From contig NZ_JAUSLT010000039.1 of NCBI RefSeq assembly GCF_030646015.1, positions 1 through 64,000 on the forward strand: a DNA stretch of 64,000 bases. The letters are read 5' to 3'. This document shows, piece after piece, positions 1 through 8,074 of the stretch. A model generated the notes under the pieces. The model did no database searches and had not been told where the DNA came from. It worked only from the letters and a program-made list of their open reading frames with translations. Numbering within the stretch: the first letter of the stretch is position 1; the number at the start of each line of letters is the position of its first letter. The translations under genes were made by a program, and so were the position numbers. Origin of the DNA: Bradyrhizobium sp. Lineage in GTDB: Bacteria > Pseudomonadota > Alphaproteobacteria > Rhizobiales > Xanthobacteraceae.

Positions 1-30
1 AAATTGAACCCATAACGACTGAAGAAAAAG

Positions 31-55
31 CCGGCCCGGACTTGTCCGAGGCCGG
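31..55 (+). promoter_or_regulatory. Stable hairpin in the rplU 5' leader
   Basis: Bases 31-40 pair with 45-55 through a CTTG tetraloop, giving a 10-bp GC-rich stem with one bulged A at 49. It ends 24 bases before the L21 start codon. No T-run follows, so it does not look like an intrinsic terminator. It may be a leader structure for L21 control or an mRNA-stability stem; this role is inference. Confidence 0.45.
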
Positions 56-79
56 GATCGAACACGAAGGAATTAAACG

Positions 80-562
80 ATGTTCGCAGTCATCAAAACC
101 GGCGGCCGGCAATACCGCGTCGTTCCGGATGATGTGCTCGAGATTGGCAAGATCGCCGGCGATGTCGGAACGATCGTGCAGCTTGGCGAAGTTTTGCTGG
201 TCGGCGGTGATGCGCCGGTGCTCGGGGTGCCGACGGTGGCCGGCGCTTCCGTTGCGGCCGAAGTGCTGCAGCACAAGCGCGGCCCCAAGGTCATCTCGTT
301 CAAGAAGCGCCGCCGCAAGAATTCGCGCCGCAAGCGTGGCTATCGTGACGAGATCACGGTGCTGCGCATCACCGAGATCCTGACCAACGACAACAAGCCG
401 ACCATCGGTCCGCGCCCGAAGCGCGAGAAGCCGGTTGTAGTGGCGCCGGTCGATGGCGACGATGATGACGCGCCGGTGGCCAAGAAGAAGGCGCCCGCCA
501 AGAAGCCGGTGGCCAAGGCCGCGGCCAAGCCCGATGCGAAGAAGCCTGCCGCGAAGAAGTGA
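80..562 (+). CDS. rplU: 50S ribosomal protein L21
   Basis: Large-subunit ribosomal protein L21, which binds 23S rRNA together with L20. The N-terminus ([14 protein letters not shown]) and the basic stretch ending in KRGYRDE at about residues 75-95 are diagnostic of the family. At 160 residues it is much longer than the roughly 103-residue E. coli protein. The extra C-terminal part, from about residue 103, has a short acidic run (DGDDDD) and then repeated Lys/Ala/Pro, as in several alphaproteobacterial L21 proteins. The start is ATG with GAAGGA about 8 bases upstream. rpmA follows 78 bases downstream, the usual L21-L27 pairing. Identity is secure; the role of the tail is unknown. Confidence 0.97.
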   Translation: MFAVIKTGGRQYRVVPDDVLEIGKIAGDVGTIVQLGEVLLVGGDAPVLGVPTVAGASVAAEVLQHKRGPKVISFKKRRRKNSRRKRGYRDEITVLRITEILTNDNKPTIGPRPKREKPVVVAPVDGDDDDAPVAKKKAPAKKPVAKAAAKPDAKKPAAKK

Positions 563-640
563 TAAAGACTGCGCGACAAAATGTGAGATGATTCCGTCAG
601 GGAATTGATCTAGAATTTATACAGAAGTTGGAGACGGGCT

Positions 641-913
641 ATGGCTCATAAAAAAGCAGGCGGTTCATCGCGAAACGGACGAGATTCCGCAGGCAAGCGC
701 CTCGGCATCAAGACGTATGGCGGCGAGCACGTGATTCCCGGCAACATCATTGCGCGTCAGCGCGGCACCACCTGGCATCCCGGCCTTAATGTCGGCATGG
801 GCACCGACCATACTCTGTTTGCCAAGGTCGAAGGCCATGTCGAGTTTCGTGCCAAAGCCAACGGCCGCACTTTCGTATCGGTTGTTCCGATGATGGAAGC
901 CGCGGCCGAGTAA
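641..913 (+). CDS. rpmA: 50S ribosomal protein L27
   Basis: Ribosomal protein L27, whose flexible N-terminus reaches toward the peptidyl-transferase centre. The protein is 90 residues, the normal length. It opens with [16 protein letters not shown] and contains the family's GNIIARQRG motif at about residues 37-45. It lacks the N-terminal cleaved extension found in Firmicutes. The start is ATG after a GTTGGAGA Shine-Dalgarno sequence. It is co-directional with rplU and is followed by a hairpin/T-run terminator at about 977-1008, so the two genes probably form one short operon. Confidence 0.97.
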   Translation: MAHKKAGGSSRNGRDSAGKRLGIKTYGGEHVIPGNIIARQRGTTWHPGLNVGMGTDHTLFAKVEGHVEFRAKANGRTFVSVVPMMEAAAE

Positions 914-976
914 ACGGTGGACAACATGAGTCCGCCGGTCCTGTTGAACCGGTGGAGCTCCTGAAAGGCTCCGAAG

Positions 977-1008
977 GGGAGGCGGGAAACCGGCCTCCTC
1001 TTTTTTTG
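977..1008 (+). terminator. Intrinsic terminator after rpmA
   Basis: The hairpin GGGGAGGCGGGAAACCGGCCTCCTC is followed by seven T residues at 1001-1007. It lies 64 bases after the rpmA stop codon and is a good rho-independent terminator for rplU-rpmA. Confidence 0.75.
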
Positions 1009-1009
1009 T

Positions 1010-1054
1010 GCGTGTACCGCAAAAGTGGACACCGGTTTTGCGACCAGAACACGC
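1010..1054. repeat. Dispersed palindromic element, CGCAAAAGTGG type
   Basis: The core runs from CGCAAAAGTGG at 1018 to GGTTTTGCG at 1042 and has CGCAAAA/TTTTGCG inverted ends. An outer GCGTGT (1010-1015)/ACACGC (1049-1054) pair flanks it. From memory this resembles a sequence scattered through Bradyrhizobium and related genomes. It lies between the rpmA terminator and the next gene. Confidence 0.5.
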
Positions 1055-1088
1055 ACCATGGTCAAAGAGCTGCCTACAGGAGCCCGAC

Positions 1089-1685
1089 ATGCTGCAGGAT
1101 ATCCCGACCCCGACATTGCGCGAGGGCAGTCCCTGCGTCCTCGAGACCGAACGGCTGATGCTGCGCAGGCCGACGCTCGCGGACGTAAAAGCGATCGCGG
1201 CTCTGGCCAACGACCGCCGCATTGCAGAAATGACCCGCCGCCTGCCGCATCCCTACACCCAGGATCATGCGATCGAGTTCGTGCGCGCGATGGCGAGCGA
1301 TGCCCGCGAGACCATGTTCCTGATCGAAAACAATTTCGTGCCGGTCGGCATGGTCGGCGTCGACTGGCGCGAACCGGACGCGCCGGAACTCGGCTACTGG
1401 CTCGGCGTCGACCATTGGGGCCAGGGCTTTGGCACCGAGGCGGCACGCGCCGTGATCGATTTTACCTTCGAGGAATTCGAGGTCGAACACCTGATCTCCG
1501 GCGCCCGGGTCGCCAACCCGTTGTCGCGCAACATTCTGGAGAAATGCGGCTTCCAGTGGAGCGGCGTCGAGTTGCACCGCTTCGAGGCACTGGGATCGTC
1601 GACCCCGGTCGATCGCTTCCGGCTGAGCCGAAGCGTCTGGTCGTCGCTGAAGAACTGGGGCAGTTCGACACGGCGGGAGGGGTAG
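1089..1685 (+). CDS. GNAT family N-acetyltransferase (RimJ/RimL type)
   Basis: Acetyl-CoA-dependent N-acetyltransferase of 198 residues. The opening ETERLMLRRPTLAD is typical of the Acetyltransf_3 (RimJ/RimL/SpeG-like) group. The acetyl-CoA pyrophosphate-binding loop is GQGFGT at residues 111-116, and the later NPLSRNILEKCGF matches the conserved asparagine/GF segment of this group. The start at 1089 has CAGGAG about 7 bases upstream; an in-frame start at 1008 would lie inside the dispersed repeat and is less likely. The substrate cannot be told from sequence. It is a single gene, convergent with the DMT transporter. Confidence 0.85.
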   Translation: MLQDIPTPTLREGSPCVLETERLMLRRPTLADVKAIAALANDRRIAEMTRRLPHPYTQDHAIEFVRAMASDARETMFLIENNFVPVGMVGVDWREPDAPELGYWLGVDHWGQGFGTEAARAVIDFTFEEFEVEHLISGARVANPLSRNILEKCGFQWSGVELHRFEALGSSTPVDRFRLSRSVWSSLKNWGSSTRREG

Positions 1686-1695
1686 TTTGCTCTTC

Positions 1696-1712
1696 ACCCT
1701 CCCCTGGAGGGT
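1696..1712. terminator. Hairpin between convergent genes
   Basis: ACCCTCC and GGAGGGT form a 7-bp stem with a 3-base loop, 11 bases after the GNAT stop and 9 bases from the 3' end of the DMT transporter gene. There is no long T-run, so termination activity is uncertain. It may be a fragment of the CCTCTCCC repeat family seen elsewhere in the window. Confidence 0.4.
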
Positions 1713-1720
1713 AAGAAAGA

Positions 1721-2638
1721 TCACGCCGGCGGGTTGACCACCGCTTCCTCGCGTCCGAGCTTTTGTTCGCGCCAGAAAATATAGATCCCCGCGCCGATGA
1801 TGATGGCCGCGCCGATGATGGTCGGCGGCTGCGGTACGTCGCCCCACACGAAATAGCCGAACATCACCGCCCACACGATCATCGAATATTGATACGGCAC
1901 CACCACGCTGGCCGGCGCGAGTTTCAGCGAGCGGTTGACGCAGAGCAGCGCCCCCACCGAGATGAAGCCGGCCGCCGCGAACAGCCCGAGGCTGCCGAGG
2001 CTGGGCGTCACCCATCCGAACGGCGCCATCAGCGCGCCGAGCGCGAAGGTGCCGACAAATTGCGAGGTCGCCAGCACGATATCCGGTGTCGCGCGCAGCG
2101 AGCGGGTAATCAGCATCAACAACGCGAACGACAGGCTGCCGCCGAGCGCGATCATGGCGGGCCAGCTCACCGTCTGTGCCGACGGCCGCAGCGCGATCAG
2201 CACGCCGCAAAATCCGATCAGCACCGCGGTCCAGCGCCGCCAGCCGACATGCTCGCGCAGTACCAGCGCCGACAGCGCGGTGACGAAAATCGGTGCGGCC
2301 AGATAGTATGTGATGACGTCCGCGAGCGGCAGATAGACCGTCGCGATGAAGAACGCCGCGACTTCGAGGGTGGAGAGCGTCACCCGCAACAGCTGCAGCC
2401 ACGGCCGCTCCAGCCTGCCGAACGCCGCGCGCTGCCGCCAGACCATCGGCAGCAGCACCAGCAGCGCCGCGCAGGCACGCAGCCACAGCAATTGCCCGAC
2501 CGAATAGGTCGCGACCATGTACTTGCCCAGCGCGTCGCCGAACGAGAACATGAAGATCGCCAGCAGCATCAACCCGATGCCGGCCAACCGCGCGGAACGC
2601 TCGTCCAGCCCGGTCGAGATTCTTGAAAGCAGAGTCAT
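1721..2638 (-). CDS. DMT superfamily transporter (EamA domains)
   Basis: Inner-membrane protein of 305 residues with about ten hydrophobic segments arranged as two EamA repeats, the drug/metabolite transporter layout. The first helix is GIGLMLLAIFMFSFGDALGK and the second repeat starts near WPAMIALGGSLSF. A short charged C-terminus follows the last helix. Members export metabolites or amino acids; the substrate is unknown. The chosen start is the ATG at 2638, directly before MTLLSRIST. A further upstream in-frame start (2737) would add a basic, low-complexity 33-residue leader and is less likely. It is divergent from the MaoC gene. Confidence 0.82.
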   Translation of the reverse strand: MTLLSRISTGLDERSARLAGIGLMLLAIFMFSFGDALGKYMVATYSVGQLLWLRACAALLVLLPMVWRQRAAFGRLERPWLQLLRVTLSTLEVAAFFIATVYLPLADVITYYLAAPIFVTALSALVLREHVGWRRWTAVLIGFCGVLIALRPSAQTVSWPAMIALGGSLSFALLMLITRSLRATPDIVLATSQFVGTFALGALMAPFGWVTPSLGSLGLFAAAGFISVGALLCVNRSLKLAPASVVVPYQYSMIVWAVMFGYFVWGDVPQPPTIIGAAIIIGAGIYIFWREQKLGREEAVVNPPA

Positions 2639-2790
2639 GGCACCCGGGCGTTTCCCATTTATTCTTTGCGATGGCTCGCTCCGGCCATCCGCGTCTCTTG
2701 CGCACCGCTGTTTTAAAGGCGTGGAGACCTGAGACAAGCCCGGGCATGACGAATTGAACCAATTGTCGCAGGTTCGGCTCTGCGATACCG

Positions 2791-2816
2791 GTACGTCGCT
2801 CTTGTACGTCGCTCTT
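2791..2816 (+). repeat. Perfect 13-bp tandem duplication
   Basis: GTACGTCGCTCTT occurs twice head to tail (2791-2803 and 2804-2816), ending 24 bases before the MaoC start codon. It sits where the promoter or 5' leader of that gene would be. It could be a recent slippage duplication or paired regulator sites. Confidence 0.7.
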
Positions 2817-2840
2817 GCAAACCATCACAGGAAATCAGGC

Positions 2841-3320
2841 ATGACCGAGTTCGATCCCGCCTTGCACCGCATGGTGCCGGAACAACGCTGGTTCGAGGAT
2901 TTCGTGCTCGGCGAGCGTTTCGTCATTCCCAGCCGCACCCAGACCTCGGCGGTGTTCGCCGCATTCCAGACCGCGAGCGGCGACACCCATCCGATCCATT
3001 ACGACGTCGAATATTGCCGCGCGCGTGGCATGCCGGACCTGCTGGCGCATGGCTTCCAGACCCTGGTCCACACCGCGCCGGGGGCCGGCCTGTTTCCCTA
3101 TATCGTCGAGGAATCGCTGGTCGGCTTTCTCGAGCAATCGAGCAGATTTCTGAAGCCCGTCTATGCCGGCGACACCATCTATCCCGCGCTGGAAGTAACG
3201 GAGCTGGTGCCGGGCCGAACCACCGGCGTGGTGACCCTGCGCAGCACCGTGTTCAACCAACGCCGCGAACTGGTGCTGGAAGGATTACAGAAATTCCTGA
3301 TCAGGCGGCGACCAGCCTAG
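2841..3320 (+). CDS. MaoC family dehydratase
   Basis: Hot-dog-fold hydratase of 159 residues. The hydratase-2 signature appears as SGDTHPIHYDVEYCRARGM at about residues 40-60, with the Asp and His expected for catalysis. This family hydrates enoyl-CoA or related thioesters, so a role in acyl-CoA metabolism is likely, but the substrate is unknown. The start ATG has AGGAAA about 8 bases upstream; the earlier in-frame start at 2754 would span the 13-bp duplication. It is a single gene, divergent from the DMT transporter and convergent with gabD. Confidence 0.85.
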   Translation: MTEFDPALHRMVPEQRWFEDFVLGERFVIPSRTQTSAVFAAFQTASGDTHPIHYDVEYCRARGMPDLLAHGFQTLVHTAPGAGLFPYIVEESLVGFLEQSSRFLKPVYAGDTIYPALEVTELVPGRTTGVVTLRSTVFNQRRELVLEGLQKFLIRRRPA

Positions 3321-3344
3321 GCGGTGCACGGCAGGGCCTGGACA

Positions 3345-3372
3345 AAAATCGCGAAAACAACCCCATGCACAG
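3345..3372. repeat. 28-bp dispersed repeat, copy 1
   Basis: This stretch (AAAATCGCGAAAACAACC and the following CCATGCACAG) is identical over 28 bases to 15215-15242 on the same strand. It lies between the converging MaoC and gabD genes. The sequence is familiar as an interspersed repeat of Bradyrhizobium-type genomes. Confidence 0.75.
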
Positions 3373-3444
3373 TAGAGATGACCCGGATCGCAGCACTCAT
3401 GCTGCGCTGCGTCCGGGGGCAGATCGACTTGGCTCAAAGCTCGC

Positions 3445-4881
3445 TCAGACGCCGGTCTGTGAAATGAACTTGGTGTTGAAATAGGCATCCATCGCTTCGG
3501 TGCCGCCTTCCGAACCATATCCAGAGTCCTTCACGCCTCCGAACGGCACCTCCGGCAACGCCAGACCGAAGCTGTTGATCGAAACCATGCCGGCTTCGAT
3601 GTTGGCGCCGATTGCGGTGGCGGTCCTGGTCGAGCTGGTGAAGGCGTAGGAGGCCAGACCGAACGGCAGGCGATTGGCCTCTTCGGTCACCTCGTCGAGT
3701 GTCGAGAAGCGCGAGATCAGCGCCAGCGGTCCGAACGGCTCCTCGTTCATGGCGCGGGCGTCCTTCGGCACGTCGCTGACGACCGTGGGCTCGTAGAAGT
3801 AGCCCTTGTTGCCGACGCGATGGCCGCCGGTCTCCAGTTTGGCGCCCTTGCCGAGGGCATCCTGCACCATGCCCTCGATCGCGGTGACGCGGCGCGGATT
3901 GGCGAGCGAGCCCATCTTCGAGTCGGGGTCCATGCCGTTGCCGACATTCATGGACCTGGCGCCCTCGACGAACTTGTCGACGAATTCGCGGAACACGTCG
4001 TCCTGCACCAGCATGCGGGTCGGCGAAATGCAGACCTGGCCGGCGTTGCGGTATTTCGCCGCCGACAGGATTTTGGCCGCCGACGTCACGTCGGCGTCGT
4101 TAAAAACGATCGCCGGCGCGTGTCCGCCCAATTCCATGGTGGCGCGCTTCATGTGCAATCCGGCCAGCGCCGACAATTGCTTGCCGACCACGGTCGAGCC
4201 GGTGAAGGAGATTTTTCGGATCACCGGATGCGGGATCAGATATTCCGAGATCTCCGACGGCACGCCATAGACCAGATTGATCACGCCATCCGGCACGCCG
4301 GCGTCGGCAAAGGCGCGGATCAACTGCGCGGGCGAGGCCGGGGTTTCCTCCGGCGCCTTGACGATGATCGAGCATCCCGACGCCAGCGCGGCGGAGAGTT
4401 TTCGCACAACCTGGTTGATCGGGAAATTCCACGGCGTGAAGGCCGCGACCGGGCCGACCGGCTCCTTGATGGCCATTTGATAGATGCCCGGCCCGCGCGC
4501 CGGAATCAGCCGCCCATAGGCGCGCTTGGCTTCCTCGGCGAACCATTCGATGACGTCGGCGGCCGCCATCGCTTCCATTTTGGCTTCGGCCAGCGTCTTG
4601 CCCTGCTCCATCGTCAGCAGCGGCGCGATTTCGTCGTTGCGCTCGCGCATGATGGCGGCGGCCTTGCGCATGATCTTGCAGCGGTCGAACGCCGATACTG
4701 CGCGCCAGACCTTGAAGCCGGCGGCCGCGGCGGCCAGCGCTTCATCGAGGTCGGATTTTTCCGCATGCGCGACCGTGCCGATCGTCTCTTCCGTCGCGGG
4801 ATTGAGCACCTCGATGGTCTTGCCGCTGTGGGCGGCACGCCATTTGCCGTTGATGAATAATTGTGTGTTCGGATAGGCCAC
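3445..4881 (-). CDS. gabD: NAD(P)-dependent succinate-semialdehyde dehydrogenase
   Basis: Aldehyde dehydrogenase family protein of 478 residues, the normal length. It probably oxidises succinate semialdehyde to succinate in the GABA shunt. The catalytic residues are present: Glu250 in MELGGHAP and Cys284 in GQVCISPTR. The cofactor-site segments are FTPWNFP (about 148-154) and FTGST (227-231). The start is GTG preceded by GGAGAG. The closely related alpha-ketoglutarate-semialdehyde dehydrogenases share these motifs, so the substrate is not fully settled. It lies downstream of the liv operon on the same strand but starts 74 bases after it, so it may be a separate unit. Confidence 0.85.
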   Translation of the reverse strand: MAYPNTQLFINGKWRAAHSGKTIEVLNPATEETIGTVAHAEKSDLDEALAAAAAGFKVWRAVSAFDRCKIMRKAAAIMRERNDEIAPLLTMEQGKTLAEAKMEAMAAADVIEWFAEEAKRAYGRLIPARGPGIYQMAIKEPVGPVAAFTPWNFPINQVVRKLSAALASGCSIIVKAPEETPASPAQLIRAFADAGVPDGVINLVYGVPSEISEYLIPHPVIRKISFTGSTVVGKQLSALAGLHMKRATMELGGHAPAIVFNDADVTSAAKILSAAKYRNAGQVCISPTRMLVQDDVFREFVDKFVEGARSMNVGNGMDPDSKMGSLANPRRVTAIEGMVQDALGKGAKLETGGHRVGNKGYFYEPTVVSDVPKDARAMNEEPFGPLALISRFSTLDEVTEEANRLPFGLASYAFTSSTRTATAIGANIEAGMVSINSFGLALPEVPFGGVKDSGYGSEGGTEAMDAYFNTKFISQTGV

Positions 4882-4954
4882 GAAAGTCTCTCCCTGATCG
4901 GACGTTATTGCGGGCGCAACATGCGAAGTGTTTTGCGAAAGATCAAGCCGGAGC

Positions 4955-5599
4955 CTATGCGGGGCCGGCCAGCGTTTCGGCAGCCCGGGTCATCTCCGGG
5001 CCAAGATAATTGCGAAACCTCGGCTCCTTCACCAGCGTGCGGAAATCCGGCTGGCGGGTGACGCCGCCATCCGCGACCAGCAAAAACTGCTCTGATATCT
5101 CGGCGAGGATTTCCAGGTGCCAGCTCGCGGTCGGATGCAGGCACAACACCACCAGCCGGCCCTCGGCGCGCAGCTTGCGGAAGAAATCGAGCATGAAGCC
5201 GATATAACCGTCCTGCAGGTTGAACTGCGGCTCGTCGAACAAATGCACCATCGGTGCTGTGCTCGGGGATGCCTGCAGAAACGCCGACGGCACCAGCTTG
5301 CGGAAACGGCGGACCTGATAGGACTGGTGATAGTGGATCGCCAGCCGGTCGCGCTCGCGATATTTTACCCGGTGGATGTCGGTGCCGGCGACATAGACAT
5401 GGCCCGCGGACGGCACGTTGGAGCCGGTCATCATCTCGAACAACGTGGTCTTGCCGGCCCCGTTCGGGCCGACCACGCCGATAATGCCGGGTTGATCGAT
5501 CACGAGATCGGCTTCCAGGGTAAACGTCGGACGGCGCACGATGCGCCCTCGCGTGTAAACCTTGCGAACGCGGTCGAGGGCGAGCAGCGGCGCGGCCAT
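4955..5599 (-). CDS. ABC-type ATPase lacking the signature/helical region
   Basis: A 214-residue protein at the end of the liv operon. A good Walker A (GPNGAGKTT, 44-52), a Q-loop-like Gln92, a Walker B (HLFDEP, 119-124) and an H-loop-like His155 are visible. Only about 30 residues separate Gln92 from the Walker B Asp122, where ordinary Liv ATPases have about 75, and no LSGGQ-like signature is present. The alpha-helical subdomain therefore seems to be missing. The reading frame is intact, and the ATG overlaps the stop of the preceding livF-like gene by one base, so it is translationally coupled. Two complete ATPases already sit in the operon, so this one may be regulatory or degenerate. Identity as an ABC ATPase relative is clear; function is unknown. 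Confidence 0.75.
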   Translation of the reverse strand: MAAPLLALDRVRKVYTRGRIVRRPTFTLEADLVIDQPGIIGVVGPNGAGKTTLFEMMTGSNVPSAGHVYVAGTDIHRVKYRERDRLAIHYHQSYQVRRFRKLVPSAFLQASPSTAPMVHLFDEPQFNLQDGYIGFMLDFFRKLRAEGRLVVLCLHPTASWHLEILAEISEQFLLVADGGVTRQPDFRTLVKEPRFRNYLGPEMTRAAETLAGPA

Positions 5600-6300
5600 C
5601 AGTGAACTCCCAGCAGGCGCGCGCGCAACGCGCCGTCTTCGCGCAAGGTCCGGGCGTCGCCGCTCCAGGAAATCCGGCCGCGGTCGATCACGGCGGCATG
5701 GTCGGCGACCGAGAGCGCAATCTCCGCATTCTGCTCGACGACCAGCGAGGCGACGCCCGCCTCCCGCAGCTTGCGGATGGTCGCCAGCACGTCGCCGACG
5801 ATTTTGGGCGCCAGACCCTGGCTCGGCTCGTCGAACAGGATCAGGCCGGGGGCGCCGACCAGCGCGCGGGCGATCGCTACCATCTGCATCTCGCCGCCGG
5901 AGAGATTCTCGCATTCCCGCTCCATCAGATATTCGAGCGGCGAGAAAATTTCGCAGGTTTCCTTGATGCTCCAGGCTCTGAAGCGCGTTCGCTTTTGGGC
6001 GATGCGCAGATTGCGCGCCACCGTCAGGGTCGGGCACAGCCGGCGGTCGTCGGGCACCCAACCGATGCCGGCGCGTGCGATCTCGTGGGTCGGACTGCGG
6101 GTCACTTCCTTGCCGTCGAACCTGATCGCGCCGCGGCGCGGCCGGGTCAGGCCGAGGATCGAGCGCAGCATCGTGGTCTTGCCGGCGCCATTGGGGCCGA
6201 GCAGCGCAAACACTTTTGCGCGCGGCACGACCAGCGAGGCCCCGAACAGCGCCTGCGTCTCTCCATAAAACGTATCGACCGCATCGACCTGGAGAATCAT
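5599..6300 (-). CDS. livF: Branched-chain amino acid-type ABC transporter ATP-binding protein (LivF-like)
   Basis: Complete 233-residue ATPase subunit of a Liv-type importer. Walker A is GPNGAGKTT (35-43), the signature is LSGGE (133-137) and Walker B is ILFDEP (about 154-159), followed by the LAPKIV segment typical of LivF. The start ATG at 6300 overlaps the livG stop as ATGA. A start 11 codons further upstream exists but would lie deep in livG. It pairs with LivG to power LivHM. Which compound the system moves cannot be told; Liv-type systems carry amino acids, amides, urea or aromatic acids. Confidence 0.88.
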   Translation of the reverse strand: MILQVDAVDTFYGETQALFGASLVVPRAKVFALLGPNGAGKTTMLRSILGLTRPRRGAIRFDGKEVTRSPTHEIARAGIGWVPDDRRLCPTLTVARNLRIAQKRTRFRAWSIKETCEIFSPLEYLMERECENLSGGEMQMVAIARALVGAPGLILFDEPSQGLAPKIVGDVLATIRKLREAGVASLVVEQNAEIALSVADHAAVIDRGRISWSGDARTLREDGALRARLLGVH

Positions 6301-7040
6301 GCGAACCGCCCGAGGTTGGAACGCCTGACCCATTCGTTCTGCTGCAGCTCCTGCGGCGTGCCGCGCGCCACCACCTGGCCCCAGTGGATCACCGAAATGC
6401 GGTCGGCGAGCGCGAACAGGAATTCCATGTCGTGCTCGATCGCCACGATGGTGAGCTTGCCCTTCAGCCGCCCCACCAGCGCCGCCAGCCGCTGCACGCC
6501 GTCGGAGCCGAGGCCCGAGGTCGGCTCGTCGAGGCAGAGCACGCGAGGGCTCTGCGCCAGCGCCACCGCGATTTCGAGCGCCCGGCGGTCGCCGTAGGAG
6601 AGATCCTTGGCGCGGACATCGGCCTTGTCGGCAAGACCGACAGTGGCGAGGATTTCCAGGGCGCTTTCGGCAAAGCCGGGATCGCTGGCGGCGGCGTGGC
6701 GCATGTCGAATCCACGGGCGCGAAATGCGGGCAGACCAACCGTGACGTTCTCGCGGGCGGAAAACTCGTCGAACAGCGTCATGATCTGGAACGATCGCGC
6801 GACGCCGTGGGCGGCGATACGATGCGAGCTCAGGCCAGTGACATCCTTGCCGTCGAGCCGAACCTTGCCACGGCTCGGTTTTACCCGCCCGGTGAGCACA
6901 TTGAAGAACGTAGTCTTGCCAGCGCCATTCGGGCCCATCAGGCCGTGGAATTCACCTTCGGGCACCGCGAGATCGATGCTCTCCAGCACCACGCGGTCGC
7001 CGAACCGGACATGCACGCCTGCGGCTTCGATCAGCGCCAT
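6297..7040 (-). CDS. livG: Branched-chain amino acid-type ABC transporter ATP-binding protein (LivG-like)
   Basis: ATPase subunit of 247 residues. Walker A is GPNGAGKTT (36-44), the signature is the LivG-style LSYGDRRALEIA, Walker B is VLCLDEP, and the H-loop region reads IVAIEHDMEF. The start ATG at 7040 lies within the last 10 bases of livM, showing tight coupling. Codons in the same frame upstream belong to an unlikely extension through livM. It works with LivF on the cytoplasmic face of the LivHM permease. Confidence 0.9.
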   Translation of the reverse strand: MALIEAAGVHVRFGDRVVLESIDLAVPEGEFHGLMGPNGAGKTTFFNVLTGRVKPSRGKVRLDGKDVTGLSSHRIAAHGVARSFQIMTLFDEFSARENVTVGLPAFRARGFDMRHAAASDPGFAESALEILATVGLADKADVRAKDLSYGDRRALEIAVALAQSPRVLCLDEPTSGLGSDGVQRLAALVGRLKGKLTIVAIEHDMEFLFALADRISVIHWGQVVARGTPQELQQNEWVRRSNLGRFA

Positions 7041-8074
7041 CGTTCGCCTCCGAACAATAGCCGCATCGCCGAATTGCCTTGCCGCCGAATGAGCGAGTGC
7101 TTCTGGAACGCGGCGCTGACCGCGCCGGCGATGCCCTCGGGCCGGAACAGCACGATGGCGATGAACAGAAGCCCGAAGTAGAGCATCCAGGCGTTGGTCA
7201 GCGCGCCGATCACGTCGCGCGCGATCAGGAACACGAAGACGCCGACCACCGGCCCCCAGAAGCTGACGAGGCCGCCGCCGACCAGCGTCATCATCACGAC
7301 ATAGCCGGATTGATGCAGGCTCATCACGTCCGGGAAGGCCGCGAGCTGCGCCATCGCGAACAGGCCGCCGGCCAGTCCCGAAATCGCCGCCGATAGCGTG
7401 AAGATCGAGGCCTTGTAGATCCAGACGTTGTAGCCGAGATGGGCAGCGCGGGTTTCGCTTTGCTTGATCGCGGCGACGACGCGGCCGTACGGCGAATGCG
7501 TCAGCCGCCACATCGCCATGACAGCCAGCGCAAACAGCACCAGCACGAAATAATAGAACGCGACATTGTCGTTGAGGTTGAACGAAGCCACGCCGAAATC
7601 CGCCGGCAGCCGGGCGATCTTCAGGAGGCCGTCCTCACCGCCGGTGATGCCGTGCGACTTGATCGCCAGCGTCCAGAAGATCTGCCCGAAGGCGATGGTC
7701 ATGAAGGCGTAATAGATGCCGCGCCGGTGCGAGATGAACAGCGCCACCAGCGCGCCGGCCAGCCCCGCGACCGCAAACGCCGCCACGAGACAGACCCAGA
7801 GATTGGCGACGACGTTGAACTGGCAGAGGCCGAACGCGTAGGCGCCGATGCCGAAATAGGCGCCGTGGCCGAACGACGGCAGCCCGGCGGTACCCAGCAC
7901 CAGGTTGAATGCCAGCGCGTAGAGCGACCAGATCAGGATCTCGATGCCGAGATAGGGATAGAGTCCGACCTTGGCGATCCACAGCGGCACCGTGGCGAGC
8001 ACCAGCCAAAGCACCAGCATGGCCGGAGTAACCAGACGCGTCGCATCGGAGGAAGGCGGCGGGGTTATGGTCAT
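7031..8074 (-). CDS. livM: Branched-chain amino acid-type ABC transporter permease (LivM-like)
   Basis: Integral membrane permease of 347 residues with eight or more hydrophobic segments. The early motif LGTAGLPSFGHGAYFGIGAYAF is the family hallmark, and GLAGGLFAM and the late glycine-rich LVGGGLVSFWGPVVG also fit. The start ATG overlaps the livH stop as ATGA. It forms the transmembrane channel with LivH. The C-terminus after the last helix is short and basic (IRRQGNSAMRLLFGGERWR). Confidence 0.9.
   Translation of the reverse strand: MTITPPPSSDATRLVTPAMLVLWLVLATVPLWIAKVGLYPYLGIEILIWSLYALAFNLVLGTAGLPSFGHGAYFGIGAYAFGLCQFNVVANLWVCLVAAFAVAGLAGALVALFISHRRGIYYAFMTIAFGQIFWTLAIKSHGITGGEDGLLKIARLPADFGVASFNLNDNVAFYYFVLVLFALAVMAMWRLTHSPYGRVVAAIKQSETRAAHLGYNVWIYKASIFTLSAAISGLAGGLFAMAQLAAFPDVMSLHQSGYVVMMTLVGGGLVSFWGPVVGVFVFLIARDVIGALTNAWMLYFGLLFIAIVLFRPEGIAGAVSAAFQKHSLIRRQGNSAMRLLFGGERWR

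Noticed and set aside
1074..2828. 584-codon minus-strand open frame spanning the GNAT gene and the DMT transporter
   Set aside because: It is in a wrong frame for the transporter and antisense to the acetyltransferase; no domain is visible.
5600..6061. Upstream extension (154 codons) of the short ABC ATPase
   Set aside because: The extension overlaps the livF-like gene in another frame; the ATG at 5599 overlaps its stop by one base, as in a normal operon.
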